From Brachybacterium fresconis (lineage in GTDB: Bacteria > Actinomycetota > Actinomycetes > Actinomycetales > Dermabacteraceae), in assembly GCF_017876515.1 (NCBI RefSeq), contig NZ_JAGIOC010000001.1, positions 1,302,001-1,366,000 on the forward strand: 64,000 nucleotides of DNA, in the 5' to 3' direction. Shown in pieces: positions 19,301 to 38,421 of this stretch. The notes under the pieces were generated by a model that did not search any database, had not been told where the DNA came from, and saw nothing but the letters and a program-made list of their open reading frames with translations. The stretch's first letter is position 1. Each line of letters opens with the position of its first letter. A program made the position numbers and the translations under genes.

Positions 19301-22300
19301 CTGCTCCGCAGGGACGAAGTCGTCCCGGGCGACGGGACTGCGCAGCGGCGCATTGGGGTCGACCTTGACGGTCACCGAGGCCGAGCTCTTCAGCTGCCCG
19401 TCGCTCGCGCTGTAGAGCAGGGTGTGGGTCCCGGGCTCGGACGGAGTCGTCGCCGTGACCACCCCCTCGATCTTCTCGTCCTCCGGATCGGCGACCTCGA
19501 TCTCGGTCATCGCCTCGACGTCCTCGCGCACCACGCTCAGCGGGGTGCCCTCGGGGTCGGTGTCGTTCTCGAGCACCGGGATCTGGATCTCCCGATCCGG
19601 GCGCACCTCCACGGTGTCGTCCACCGCGTAGGGAGGCTGGTTCATCTCGTTGGGCTGCGCCACGCCCACCAGCACCTCTGCGGTGCCGATGGCCCCGTAT
19701 CGGTCCATGACCTGGTACCGGAAGCGATCCGTCCCGGCGGAGTCCTTGTAGGGGGTGTACTCGATCCACTCGCCGTTGGCGCTCTCGACCACGCCCAGCT
19801 GCGGGGTGGGGCTGGTGATGCCGGTGAGCATCACGGAATCACCCTCGGGGTCGATGCCGCTGGTCGGGACCGGGATCCTCACCGTGGACCCGGCGACCGT
19901 GCGGGCTTCGAGGTTCTCGGGCTTGGGCGGGGAGTTCGAGGCATCCCGGGGGACGATCTGGATCGTCACGCGGGCCGCGCCGTCGCGACCGGTCTCATCC
20001 ATGACCTGGTAGGTCAGGGTGACCTCCCCGCTGGCGTCGTCGTCGGCGCGGAAGCGCACCTGGTCCTGATGGGACTCGGCGTGGCCCGCGGTCTCGGCGT
20101 CGGACTTGTCCAGGATCTCCCCGAGGTGCATCTCGGAATCCGTGGGCGAGACGTCGTTGCCGATCACATCGATCGAGACCATGTCCCCGGCCCGGACCAC
20201 GGCACGGTCGGGCACGGCGATCGGGTTGGCGAACTGGGTGTCCGTGCTCGCCAGCATCACCCGGATCGTGCCCTCGGTGCTGCCGGCGGAGTTCGCGACC
20301 TCATAGGTCAGCGGCACGGGTTCGTCGGACACCGTCGCGCCGGGCTCCGCCTCGACGCGCACCAGGTGGTGAGCGACGATCGTCGCCTTCAGCCCGCTGT
20401 CCTCGGGGACCTGGACGGAGTTCACCACCAGCACGCCGCCGGTGGGATCGACGTCGTTCTGCAACGGGTCGATCAAGGTGTCCGTCCCGGTGGTGACCGT
20501 GCCCAGGTCGTCGACCGCGACCGGAATCAGATCGTCCGAGGCGGGCTCGACGATGTCGACGCGGATGATCCCCAGGGAGGCGGAGCTGGCACCGCTGGCG
20601 GCGACCGTGTACTCGAGGTAGTAGGTACCCGGGCTCGCCCCGGACACGCGGATCGTGCCCGCGTCCAGGACCGCGTCGATCTCGAGGGCATCCGGCCCGG
20701 TGACATTGGTCAGCTCGAGCTGACCGCCGTTGGGGTTCAGATCATTGACCAGGGGTTTGATCGTCGTCGTCCGTCCGGAGACGATGCTGGCGTGATCGGC
20801 CGTCGTGATCGGCGCGAGGTCGTTGTCGGTCACGGCCTCGACCTCGACGGTGCCTTCGTGGGTGGCGCCGTTCTCGTCCCGGAACTCCACGGTGACCGTC
20901 TTGGTCCCGGTCTGGATCCCGGCGTCGTTGAAGGTGATCAGGCCGTCGGGCTGGAAGCTGACGACGTCCTCCGGCTCGGCGACCGCGTTGGTGAGGTAGA
21001 ACGCGTCCCCGTCGGGGTCCTGCCAGTACGGCTTGATGTTGAAGCTGATGTCCTCGCCGGAGCGCACCTGCACCTTGGTGGTGGCACCCTCGACGGGTTT
21101 CGGCGGCTCGTTCGTGCTCTCGCCGTGCACGTCGAGGTCGACGCTGGCGGTGTCGGTGCCGCCGCGTCCGTCGTCGGCCTTATAGGTGAAGCTCGCACTG
21201 CCGGAGGCGTCCTCGTCCACCACCACCTGCATCTGGGTGCCGCCCTGGATCGGGGTGACCGTGCCGATTCCCGGCTGGTCCCCCTCCAGGCCGACGGTCA
21301 GGACGTCCCCGTCGGGGTCCGTGTCGTTGCGGGTCACCGGCAGCACCACGCTGGCCCCGGGGCGGACGCCGAAGGAGTCGTCGTTGGCCGTCGGCTTCCG
21401 GTTCTCCTCCTCCCGCTCGGCGGCGGTGTTGGTGATGGTGGTGGTGAGAGTTTCCTTCTCCTTCTCCTTGGACTTGTCGGTCTGGATGTCCTGGGAGATG
21501 TTCCAGTCCTCGACGACCTCCATGTTCTCGGCGATCTTCCAGGACAGGCCGAACTCCTGGTCGTTGAGCACGACCAGGTCATGGTTCACGCGGAAGGTGA
21601 GGTCCGCGGCGCTGTCGGCCTCCGGGATGGAGTCCTGGACCGGTTCGCCGCCCTCGCAGATGCGCACGTAGCGCACCGATTGGTTCCATGCCCCGTAGGC
21701 ACAGCCCTGGGCCTGCGCGGGTGCCACCGGCTCCCCCGTGCCCCCTGCTGCGATCTTCTGGGCGTCCCCGCCGGCCAGGGGCACGAGGAACAGGGTGTCC
21801 TCGGTGGCGACGACGACATCGTCCGAGGCCGAGCTGGGCTGCTGCAGCTGGGCCGCCTGGAGGTCGGAGACTCCGTAGTCCGAGAGGCTGTACTCCGAGG
21901 CGTCGGTGCCGATCCGGAGCAGCCGGTTCTCCTTGTCGAGGATGACGGGGTCCTCCCCCACCGTCGTCATCTGGAGCATCTCGGGCTTGGCGCTGACGTT
22001 GCTGACCGTGATGGGCTTGTCGGCCTCGGTGTCCCGGGTGTCGTCGGTGCGGGGGAACTTCAGCAGCTGCTCGCCGTCCAGGACGAAGACGGTGCCCTGG
22101 GTCGACACGGCGATCTTCGGGGCTTTGTCCTCCGCCTCATAGGTCGGGTCGACATCGCCGGCGTCGAACGCCGCCGCCTCTCCCGGAGTGAGGATCCAGA
22201 CCTTGCCGTCAGGGCCCGCGATGGCCACGCGATCGCCTCCGAGCTTCACCTGCGTGCCCGCCTGGAGCTCGACGAGGCCGCCGCGCTGGACGGAGGCGGT

Positions 22301-22609
22301 GTTGATCGGTGTGATCCCCCGCGGTCCCGTCTCGATCACGGTGTCCCCGGATTGCAGGATGTCGAGGTCGTCGCCGCTCATCGACAGCCGGGCATCGAGC
22401 TGGCCGGCGTCGACGTTCAGGCGGCCCATGAGACGCTGATCGGAGCCGGTCACCCAGACACCGCCGTCGGAGACCTCGACGTCCGAGGACGACAGTCCCG
22501 GGTAGTGGATCGCGAATCCCGTCACGACGAGCGCCACCACGGTGAGCACGGCGCTCGAGACGACGGTGGACCGTCGTCGGCGCTGCTTCACCCCGGCGGT
22601 GACAGACAT
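16397..22609 (-). CDS. Giant membrane-anchored Ig/cadherin-like and fibronectin type III surface protein (2070 aa)
   Basis: A basic start (MSVTAGVKQRRRR) is followed by one membrane helix at ~17-40. Residues ~40-400 resemble a beta-propeller-like repeat region (GGVWVTGSDQRLMG). About ten cadherin/Ig-like repeats follow at ~440-1480, each with an N-D-x-DPxGD or DPEG calcium-type signature (NDTDPDGD, NDTDPEGTPL, NDSDPDGS). Four fibronectin type III domains occupy ~1483-1863, and a distinct Cys-containing C-terminal domain (CSNNNCRWFRF) completes it. The ATG at 22607-22609 was chosen over one 16 codons upstream because the basic TM start is typical. No sortase motif is seen, so it is anchored by its N-terminus and reaches outwards. 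It is the first gene of the cluster and corresponds to fn3 of PFNA clusters. It could be an adhesin or a wall-state sensor; its ligand is unknown. Confidence 0.93.
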   Translation of the reverse strand: MSVTAGVKQRRRRSTVVSSAVLTVVALVVTGFAIHYPGLSSSDVEVSDGGVWVTGSDQRLMGRLNVDAGQLDARLSMSGDDLDILQSGDTVIETGPRGITPINTASVQRGGLVELQAGTQVKLGGDRVAIAGPDGKVWILTPGEAAAFDAGDVDPTYEAEDKAPKIAVSTQGTVFVLDGEQLLKFPRTDDTRDTEADKPITVSNVSAKPEMLQMTTVGEDPVILDKENRLLRIGTDASEYSLSDYGVSDLQAAQLQQPSSASDDVVVATEDTLFLVPLAGGDAQKIAAGGTGEPVAPAQAQGCAYGAWNQSVRYVRICEGGEPVQDSIPEADSAADLTFRVNHDLVVLNDQEFGLSWKIAENMEVVEDWNISQDIQTDKSKEKEKETLTTTITNTAAEREEENRKPTANDDSFGVRPGASVVLPVTRNDTDPDGDVLTVGLEGDQPGIGTVTPIQGGTQMQVVVDEDASGSASFTYKADDGRGGTDTASVDLDVHGESTNEPPKPVEGATTKVQVRSGEDISFNIKPYWQDPDGDAFYLTNAVAEPEDVVSFQPDGLITFNDAGIQTGTKTVTVEFRDENGATHEGTVEVEAVTDNDLAPITTADHASIVSGRTTTIKPLVNDLNPNGGQLELTNVTGPDALEIDAVLDAGTIRVSGASPGTYYLEYTVAASGASSASLGIIRVDIVEPASDDLIPVAVDDLGTVTTGTDTLIDPLQNDVDPTGGVLVVNSVQVPEDSGLKATIVAHHLVRVEAEPGATVSDEPVPLTYEVANSAGSTEGTIRVMLASTDTQFANPIAVPDRAVVRAGDMVSIDVIGNDVSPTDSEMHLGEILDKSDAETAGHAESHQDQVRFRADDDASGEVTLTYQVMDETGRDGAARVTIQIVPRDASNSPPKPENLEARTVAGSTVRIPVPTSGIDPEGDSVMLTGITSPTPQLGVVESANGEWIEYTPYKDSAGTDRFRYQVMDRYGAIGTAEVLVGVAQPNEMNQPPYAVDDTVEVRPDREIQIPVLENDTDPEGTPLSVVREDVEAMTEIEVADPEDEKIEGVVTATTPSEPGTHTLLYSASDGQLKSSASVTVKVDPNAPLRSPVARDDFVPAEQVMDPEREYIDVDVLANDSDPDGSTSDLKVTLEGNPEGASLRGEDTVRVTPQEEQQRLRYVIEDQDGMTSAGYVWVPGTAKQAPKWVGQPVEVQAGSEVEIDLADPANVRVRPGAENAQITDPSLVTAAHTDGSELVEDETTLRYRPAEDFSGRDSISVEVTDGEVGDSAAATATLAIPVVVAPEEANLPPTLQGAALEVEQGDVQGSVDLAASAEDPEGDELSYSLGEVPEAEGLEVSLEGSTVIADATPQATKGTVLEVPVSVSDGTNPPVTATVEVTVVASTKPLLSAVLDTAQIDAGDTEKIAVLENDSNPFPGGKRTVEAASVINGEGEVSVEGDQVEVTPDADFHGVLSIQYSVLDDTQDPDRMANGEIHVTVRGTPDAPSAPRVGDVGDGFVELNFTAGDDNGAPITEYQVTSAGGPAVSKTCASTSCTIDGLTNDTKYTFKVVAINDVGKSDPSAPSAEARPDVRPEKPDSPSVERGDTQLTVSWSAPVNRGSAIQRYDLQMQNTSTGEIQSQELEAGSTSTTWQDLTNGTDYRFRVRAHNLAEEPSEWSEWSRAEHPAGKPAAPAGTATASRINNPLGGGITVTWPEMTTAEANGEPITEYVVTSSSGASQTVPASKTKTTFQGLDENSKHSFTYQGVNSVGKGGSSGSSNAVVPWAKPAAPTGVKASLPGKDPNGKATVSWSAAKDHGTPVKDYVITWSGGGRAVVDASKTSYTASGLKNGKSYKFQVQARNRFEGGESALSKSSNSVTPYTKPDRPSISSNNEKCSSGSKCPVTFEITANGSDGGGGGKTLQYRVGGGSWQSTSKNSATVTKNIGSGKTVAAEARVKNGEGLVSKTVSDDQKAQSWQKTPQMSGNAQWGGDVPDGTDGCSNNNCRWFRFTLKNMTPGESYKVSFSNEGETHYKTITMTADSNGTATSARKSNFYGYVRGGEPDWPMTIEAKVNGKWEVVADGIYRPY

Positions 22610-22821
22610 GGTGATGACCCCTCGAAATCGCTTCCTCGCTCCACCCGCACGCCCCATGACCCCATTGCATCCCCGCCGGGGTGCACCCCCGGGGTCGGCC
22701 CTGCCGTGCGCGCGACCGTCCCAGGGTACTCGCCGGGTCTTCTGGGTGCCACGAGCGACATATCACCTTCGGGAATACACCGTCGTGACGCACGGATCCG
22801 GGGGCTGACCTGGACAGGTCC

Positions 22822-23829
22822 TCAGCGGTGCCGTTCGACCAGGCTGCGGGTGAACTCGATCAGCGCCTCTCGCACCACGCCCGCGGGCAGCTCCTCGAGG
22901 ATCGCCACCGACTCATCTGCCGTGCGCTGCCCCAGCTCCCGAGTGGCCTCCAGAGCGGGGTCAACCTGCAGCAGTGCCACCAGCTCCGCCAGGGACTCGT
23001 CGCTGCTGAGATCGCCGTCCAGACGTTCGACGATCGCCAGGCTGCGGGCGTCGCCCTCCTGGGAGGCACGACGTCGTACGAGGAGGGTCGGCATCGTCGG
23101 GACCCCCTCCCGCAGATCGATGCCGGGCGTCTTGCCGCTGGTGGCCGCGTCGCTGCCCAGGTCCAGCACATCGTCCGCGAGCTGGAAGGCCACGCCGACC
23201 TTCTCGCCGTAGCGGCGCATGATGTCGCCCGTGCCGGCCGGTGCTCCGGCCAGGATGGCGCCGAGCTCCCCGGCGAGGGCGAGCAGCGACGCGGTCTTGT
23301 CGGACAGGACCGAGATGTAGTGCTCGAACGGGTCATCCTGCGGCGCGGGGCCGACGGTCTCGTGCAGCTGGCCGAGGCACAGCCGTTCGAAGGTCTCGGA
23401 ATGCAGCCTCACGGCGGCTGGGCCGATGCGGGCACTCAGAGCGCTGGCTCGGGCGAAGAGGAAGTCCCCGGTCAGGATCGCGACGTTGTTGCCCCAGAGG
23501 GCGTGCGCGCTGTCGGTGCCCCGCCGCGTCGGCGCAGAGTCCATGACGTCGTCGTGGTACAGGCTGGCCAGATGCGTCAGCTCCACGAGCACCGCGGCAT
23601 CGAGGACGTTGTCCTCCTCGATGTCGCCGAGGGCCGCGGCGAGCAGCACGAGCATGGGGCGGACCCGCTTGCCGCCGGCGTCCATCAGGTGACGGGCGGT
23701 CCAGCGGGTCATGTCGTCCGAGGTCGCGACCGAGGCCCGCAGGCGATCCTCGATGGACTCGAGACGGTCCGCGATTCTCGTCGCGACCGCCTCGTCGACG
23801 ACGGGGACGGCCGGCAGCGAGGACGTCAT
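22822..23829 (-). CDS. Trans-polyprenyl diphosphate synthase (menaquinone side-chain class)
   Basis: This 335-residue polyprenyl synthetase has the first aspartate-rich motif DDVMD at 93-97 (LYHDDVMD), the second as DDVLD near 222, and GGKRVRP near 52-58. It condenses isopentenyl diphosphate with allylic diphosphates. The small residues before the first motif suit a long-chain (hepta- to nona-prenyl) product for menaquinone, but chain length cannot be fixed by eye. The ATG at 23827-23829 has AGGAG immediately upstream; the frame continues to 23991 without a better start. A possible promoter, TAGACT (23961-23966) with TGGGTC 18 bp upstream, lies ~130 bp before the start. It is a single-gene unit between the surface-protein cluster and the rRNA operon. 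Confidence 0.92.
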   Translation of the reverse strand: MTSSLPAVPVVDEAVATRIADRLESIEDRLRASVATSDDMTRWTARHLMDAGGKRVRPMLVLLAAALGDIEEDNVLDAAVLVELTHLASLYHDDVMDSAPTRRGTDSAHALWGNNVAILTGDFLFARASALSARIGPAAVRLHSETFERLCLGQLHETVGPAPQDDPFEHYISVLSDKTASLLALAGELGAILAGAPAGTGDIMRRYGEKVGVAFQLADDVLDLGSDAATSGKTPGIDLREGVPTMPTLLVRRRASQEGDARSLAIVERLDGDLSSDESLAELVALLQVDPALEATRELGQRTADESVAILEELPAGVVREALIEFTRSLVERHR

Positions 23830-24284
23830 GACTCTCCTGGGACTCGGCGGGAACGCCTTCGGAGTCGTTCCCCGGCTCTGGCTACTTCGTGGACGGCGAC
23901 GACGGGCGTCGCCCCCGCTGTACGGGGCACCTCCCGATACCGTCTCGCACACGGTCGCCCAGTCTACCCTCGGCCCCTCGAGGGGACCCATCGCAAAGGT
24001 CCCGGCGTGACAGGTGGTACGTCAGCATCGTGCTCCTCCAAGCCGCACGCACCACGAGCCGGCCCGCGCGGCTGCCTGGACGAGTTCCTCGCGAGCGAGC
24101 GGCCGCGGTAGCCTTGAGCACCGCGTCGAGAGCCCGGTGACGGCACGCCGTCATGGACGCCGGCACCGCGTCGGTCAGCCGCGGTCACGGCTCGGCACCC
24201 GCACGGCACCGCAGGGCACGGGACGTGCACGGCACGGCACCGCAGGGCACGGCACGGCACGGCACGGGACGGACCCGGGGCATG
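23830..24284. other. Intergenic stretch between polyprenyl synthase and rRNA terminator
   Basis: No convincing gene was found on either strand. It holds the upstream region of the polyprenyl synthase gene (weak promoter candidate TAGACT at 23961-23966, minus strand) and a GC-rich pentamer-based repeat at 24196-24270. Open frames here show no codon structure or recognisable motif. Confidence 0.6.
24196..24270. repeat. gcacg-type short repeat with a duplicated 21-bp block
   Basis: A 21-bp block beginning gcacggcaccgcaggg occurs at 24201-24221 and again at 24232-24252. It is followed by five head-to-tail ggcac pentamers. On the transcribed (minus) strand this reads as GTGCC repeats just downstream of the rrn terminator. 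Confidence 0.85.
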
Positions 24285-24351
24285 AAAAAAAGGGAGTGGG
24301 AGGCGCGAAACCAGCCTCGAGACGAGGGGTTTCCAGCAGCCTCCCACTCCC
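24285..24351 (-). terminator. Rho-independent terminator of the rRNA operon
   Basis: Minus-strand arms at 24339-24351 and 24292-24304 (GGGAGTGGGAGGC and its exact complement) form a 13-bp perfect stem. A run of seven T follows (24285-24291). It begins about 10 bp after the 5S gene. Confidence 0.93.
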
Positions 24352-24360
24352 GTGGAAGAT

Positions 24361-24479
24361 GTCCGGCGGCGTCCTACTCTCCCACACCCTCCCGAGTGCA
24401 GTACCATCGGCGCAATCGAGCTTAGCTTCCGGGTTCGGAATGGAACCGGGCGTTTCCTCGATGCTATGACCGCCGTAAC
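24361..24479 (-). rRNA. rrf: 5S ribosomal RNA
   Basis: The minus strand reads TTACGGCGGTCATAGC at the 5' end, the conserved CCCGGTTCCATTCCGAACCC block in the middle, and GGAGAGTAGGACGCCGCCGG at the 3' end. CGGCGG near the 5' end pairs with CCGCCG near the 3' end, closing helix I. The length of about 119 nt is normal. Ends are estimated to within a few bases. Confidence 0.96.
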
Positions 24480-24587
24480 ACGACGAGACAACCAGCCCAC
24501 AAACACCAACCCCAACCGGGAACAGTGTCCAGGGATTGTTTCTCCAGAACCACACAGTGGACGCGAACACACAACAGTAAACAAAAA

Positions 24588-29534
<4,947 letters not shown>

Positions 29535-29599
29535 AACATAGAAAAATCCCAGCAAACAACAAACAACTAGCATAAACTGCTAATCATCCGTTAAAATTT

Positions 29600-29650
29600 G
29601 CCATTCAAAATAATGGCATCAATAAACAGACACGCTATTGAGATATCAAG
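29600..29650 (-). promoter_or_regulatory. rRNA leader: antitermination-type box and hairpin
   Basis: The minus strand reads TTGATATCTCAATAGCG then TGTTTATTGATGCC, followed by a GCCATT-ATTTTG-AATGGC hairpin (29600-29617). This is the counterpart of the TTGAGAACTCAATAG leader box of Micrococcales rrn operons and mirrors the box in the 16S-23S spacer. It fits a role in antitermination and RNase III processing; the role is inferred from position and similarity. Confidence 0.7.
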
Positions 29651-29767
29651 CAACACGCGCACATCGTTTCCATCCCGCGATCGCGGTCTGAGTCAGAGGC
29701 TCGGATGCGCCGTCCGGGATGACCCGGTGACGACTTGTTGTGCTTCGTCGTCCCGGCGCGAGTCGCT

Positions 29768-29797
29768 ACTCTAGCAGTTCCTCGCGGCCAAGTCCAA
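29768..29797 (-). promoter_or_regulatory. Candidate rRNA operon promoter
   Basis: A -35 TTGGAC (29792-29797) and -10 TAGAGT (29768-29773) are separated by 18 bp on the minus strand. They lie about 230 bp before the 16S gene and upstream of the leader box, as expected for an rrn promoter. Confidence 0.65.
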
Positions 29798-30183
29798 CTC
29801 CGCTGTCCGTGTCGTGCATCTCGGTCAGATCGCTGGGCGATCATCCCGCCGTGCCGGTCACGGCCGCTCCTCTGGTTGCCCAGGAGACCGGGTCAGCATC
29901 TCGTCCTCATCCGCTCCTGGCCGCCAGCTCCTCGGGGGAACCTCTCGGCCTCTCGCGTCTGCGTCCTCGCTGCTGACAAGAGAAGACATTACGCGGCCTC
30001 GGGCCCACGGGCAAACCGGGATGTTCGCCGTCCGTTCACCCGTCTGCACATCCATCAGTGCAGGTCATCGCTGCTTTCCAGGCTCTGGGAAAGCGCTCGT
30101 TCACTCCGATGTGACCCACGTCTGTAAGGGGCGTCACGGGAATCGGATCCGGTGGGGCGTGCGCCGCCGGCCCGGAACGCGCA
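29798..30183. other. Gene-free stretch upstream of the rRNA promoter
   Basis: No coding signal was seen on either strand. A second possible rrn promoter lies on the minus strand: TTTGCC (30010-30015), 18 bp, TAATGT (29986-29991). A six-base-pair hairpin CTTTCC...GGAAAG sits near 30075-30095. Nothing else recognisable is present. Confidence 0.5.
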
Positions 30184-30217
30184 GCGCCCCGGTCCCCCAC
30201 CAGGGGAACCGGGGCGC
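30184..30217 (-). terminator. Hairpin downstream of tyrS
   Basis: A strong inverted repeat (GCGCCCCGGT...ACCGGGGCGC, with CCCC/GGGG inner pairs) begins ~16 bp after the tyrS stop. No U-run follows, so it may be a factor-assisted or high-GC terminator. Confidence 0.65.
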
Positions 30218-30233
30218 CGCAGGGCGAGGGGCG

Positions 30234-31502
30234 TCAGCCGACCAGGCGCACCATCGCGGCGTTCTTGCGTCCGCGGCGCAGCAGCAGGTGACGGCCCGGC
30301 AGCAGGTCGAGCTCTCCCAGCTCACGGGTGAGCTCGTCGGCGGTGAGCTTCTCGCCGTTGACCGAGAGTCCGCCCTCGTCGGCTCCGCGACGGGCGGCGC
30401 CCTTGGACTGTGCGATGCCGGTGGCGATGAAGGCGTCCACCAAGGGGGTGGTCGGACTCAGCTCGGCGCCGGGCAGCTCCCGGGCGATCGAGTCGACGGT
30501 CCGCTCCTCGAGCGCCCGCACGTCCCCGCGCCCGAACAGCACCGCCGCCGCGGCCGTGGCCTGCGCGGTGGCCTGCTCACCGTGGACGAGCGTGGTGAGG
30601 TCGTCGGCCAGGGCGCGCTGCGCCTGGCGCTTGTGCGAGGCCTCCTCGGTGGCCTGCTCGAGCTCGGCGATCTCCTCCTGGCAGCGGAAGGTGAAGTAGC
30701 GCAGGTACTTCACGACGTCCGCGTCGGCCGCGTTGAGCCAGAACTGGTGGAAGGCGTAGGGGCTGGTGAGTTCGGCGTCGAGCCAGATCGCGCCGCCCTC
30801 GCTCTTGCCGAACTTGCTGCCGTCCGCCTTGGTCACCAGCGGGGTGGTCAGCGCATGGGCGTCGTGCCCCTCGACCTTGTGGATCAGCTCGACCCCGGAG
30901 AGCAGGTTGCCCCACTGGTCGTTGCCGCCGTACTGGAGGCTCACCCCGTAGCGTCGGTGCAGCTCGAGGTAGTCGATGCTCTGCAGCACCTGGTAGCTGA
31001 ACTCCGTGTAGCTGATTCCCTCGTCGCTCTGCAGACGGCGGGCGACGGTCTCCTTGCCGAGCATGGTGCCCATGCGGAAGTGCTTGCCCATGTCCCGCAG
31101 GAAGTCGAGGGCGCTCATCTGCCCGATCCAGTCGAGGTTGTTGACCATGGTCACGGCGTGCTCGCCCTCGAGGTCGAGGAAGCGGGAGATCTGGGAGCGC
31201 AGGCTGTCCACCCAGCCGTGCACGATCTCCGCGTCGTTGAGCACGCGCTCCCCGGACATGCGTGGGTCGCCGATCAGGCCGGTCGCCCCGCCCACCAGGG
31301 CGTAGGGGTGGTGGCCGGCGAGCTGGAGACGCCGCATGGTCAGCACCTGGGTGAGGTGGCCGACGTGCAGGGAGGCGGCCGTCGGGTCGAAGCCGCAATA
31401 CAGGCTGACCGGTCCGTCCGCCAGAGCTCTGCCGAGCGCCTCGCGCCCGGTGGTCTGCACGACGAGTCCTCGCCAGGCGAGCTCGTCCAGGACGGAATGC
31501 AT
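30234..31502 (-). CDS. tyrS: Tyrosyl-tRNA synthetase
   Basis: This 422-residue class Ic synthetase charges tRNA-Tyr. The HIGH-type motif is HVGH at 46-49 and the KMSKS-type loop is KFGKS near residue 230. YGGNDQWGN lies in the active site, and an S4-like RNA-binding domain makes up the C-terminus (LSVNGEKLTADELTRE). The ATG at 31500-31502 has GAGAGG upstream and matches the usual N-terminus; the frame runs open to 31682 but that part has no homology. It is the last gene before the rRNA operon and lies 258 bp after argH, as in many actinobacteria. No T-box leader is seen. Confidence 0.97.
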   Translation of the reverse strand: MHSVLDELAWRGLVVQTTGREALGRALADGPVSLYCGFDPTAASLHVGHLTQVLTMRRLQLAGHHPYALVGGATGLIGDPRMSGERVLNDAEIVHGWVDSLRSQISRFLDLEGEHAVTMVNNLDWIGQMSALDFLRDMGKHFRMGTMLGKETVARRLQSDEGISYTEFSYQVLQSIDYLELHRRYGVSLQYGGNDQWGNLLSGVELIHKVEGHDAHALTTPLVTKADGSKFGKSEGGAIWLDAELTSPYAFHQFWLNAADADVVKYLRYFTFRCQEEIAELEQATEEASHKRQAQRALADDLTTLVHGEQATAQATAAAAVLFGRGDVRALEERTVDSIARELPGAELSPTTPLVDAFIATGIAQSKGAARRGADEGGLSVNGEKLTADELTRELGELDLLPGRHLLLRRGRKNAAMVRLVG

Positions 31503-31760
31503 CGATCGGTTCCTCTCGGTGGGGCACGCAGTGCCGTGACGGGGTGCGGAGGTCGGAGCGGACGGGGGCCGGGCGGACGGGCACCATGGACGTCCGGGCG
31601 GGCGTCGTGCGCCATTGTCACAGATCCGGGCCGACGGGACCGTGCGACGCCACGACCGCAGACCGACGGCCGACGACCTCACCGGTCATCGGTCGCTCCG
31701 GGAGCGCCGGGCCCGTCCGCCCGGATCACCGGCGGCGGAGGGGTCCCGGCGCGACCGTGC

Positions 31761-34454
<2,694 letters not shown>

Positions 34455-34559
34455 CTAGAAGGGGGGTCGGTCGGTGGTCGGGGCGGGCGGGGCGCGGGCC
34501 TCGCCCGGGTCTGTGAGGTCTTGCGGGGTCTGTCAGATCTCTGGGGGTCGGTGGGTCGC

Positions 34560-37419
<2,860 letters not shown>

Positions 37420-37427
<8 letters not shown>

Positions 37428-38421
37428 AGTCGTCCCTCCTGACCATCGTGCCGACACCCTTGGTGGTGAAGACCTCCAGCAGCACGGCGTGCTCGATGCG
37501 CCCGTCGATCATGGCGGCGGTGCGCACCCCGGCGTCGACCGCGCCGAGCAGCGCCTCCGCCTTCGGGATCATCCCCGAGGTGAGGGTGGGCAGCATCGCG
37601 CGCAGCTCGCTCGCGGAGATCTCCGGGATCAGCGATCCGCGATCGGGCCAGTCGCGGTAGAGGCCCTCGACGTCGGTGAGCATCACGAGCTTCTCGGCGT
37701 CCAGTCCCTCGGCGAGCGCCGCGGCCGCGAGGTCGGCGTTGATGTTGAGCACCTCGCCGGTGGGCTCGCCATGGGCGTCGATCTCCGGGGCGATCGAGGA
37801 GATCACCGGGATGCGGCCGCCCGCGAGCAGGTCGCTGATCGCATCGATGTGCACGCCGTCGACGGCGCCGACATGCCCGAGGTCCACGTCCTCCCCGTCG
37901 ACGACGGCGCCGCGGCGCGTCGCGGTGAGGAGTCGCGCGTCCTCGCCGGACATCCCCACGGCGAAGGGACCGTGGTGGTTGATGAGGCCGACGAGCTGGC
38001 GCCCCACCTGGCCCACGAGGACCATGCGCACCACGTCCATCGTGTCGGTGTCGGTCACGCGCAGCCCGCCCTGGAAGGCGGAGTCGATGCCGACGCGGTC
38101 GAGCATCGTGGTGATCTGCGGTCCGCCGCCGTGGACCACGACGACGTGGATGCCGGCCAGGCGCATGAAGACCATGTCCGCCGCGAAGCCGCGGCGCAGC
38201 TCCTCGTCGACCATGGCGTTGCCGCCGTACTTCACCACGACGATCCTGCCGCGGAACCGCTGCATCCAGGGCATCGCCTCGATGAGCACCTCGGACTTCT
38301 CGCGCGCCTCGGTGCGGGCGGCGTCGAGCTGGGCGAGCGGGTTCTTGCCGACCAGCGGGCCGTCGGTCGCGGCCGGGTCGGGGGTCTCGTTCTGCGAAGA
38401 CGTCTCGGGCTGGTCGGTCAT
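37420..38421 (-). CDS. argB: N-acetylglutamate kinase
   Basis: This 333-residue amino-acid kinase phosphorylates N-acetylglutamate. Visible motifs are [19 protein letters not shown] and [12 protein letters not shown] for ATP and substrate binding. An N-terminal extension of ~45 residues precedes the core, as in arginine-inhibited forms, so feedback by arginine is likely. The start at 38419-38421 overlaps the argJ stop as ATGA. The alternative start in the longer frame (38580) lies inside argJ. Confidence 0.96.

Noticed and set aside
22658..22821. Promoter for the giant Fn3 gene
   Set aside because: Several TAT-like hexamers occur on the minus strand but no -35/-10 pair with acceptable spacing could be chosen with confidence.
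24196..24270. Possible CRISPR array
   Set aside because: Pentamer repeats and one 21-bp duplication without regular spacers; no cas genes are present.
30234..31760. T-box riboswitch before tyrS (and before pheS)
   Set aside because: No T-box consensus or specifier-loop arrangement was seen upstream of either synthetase gene.
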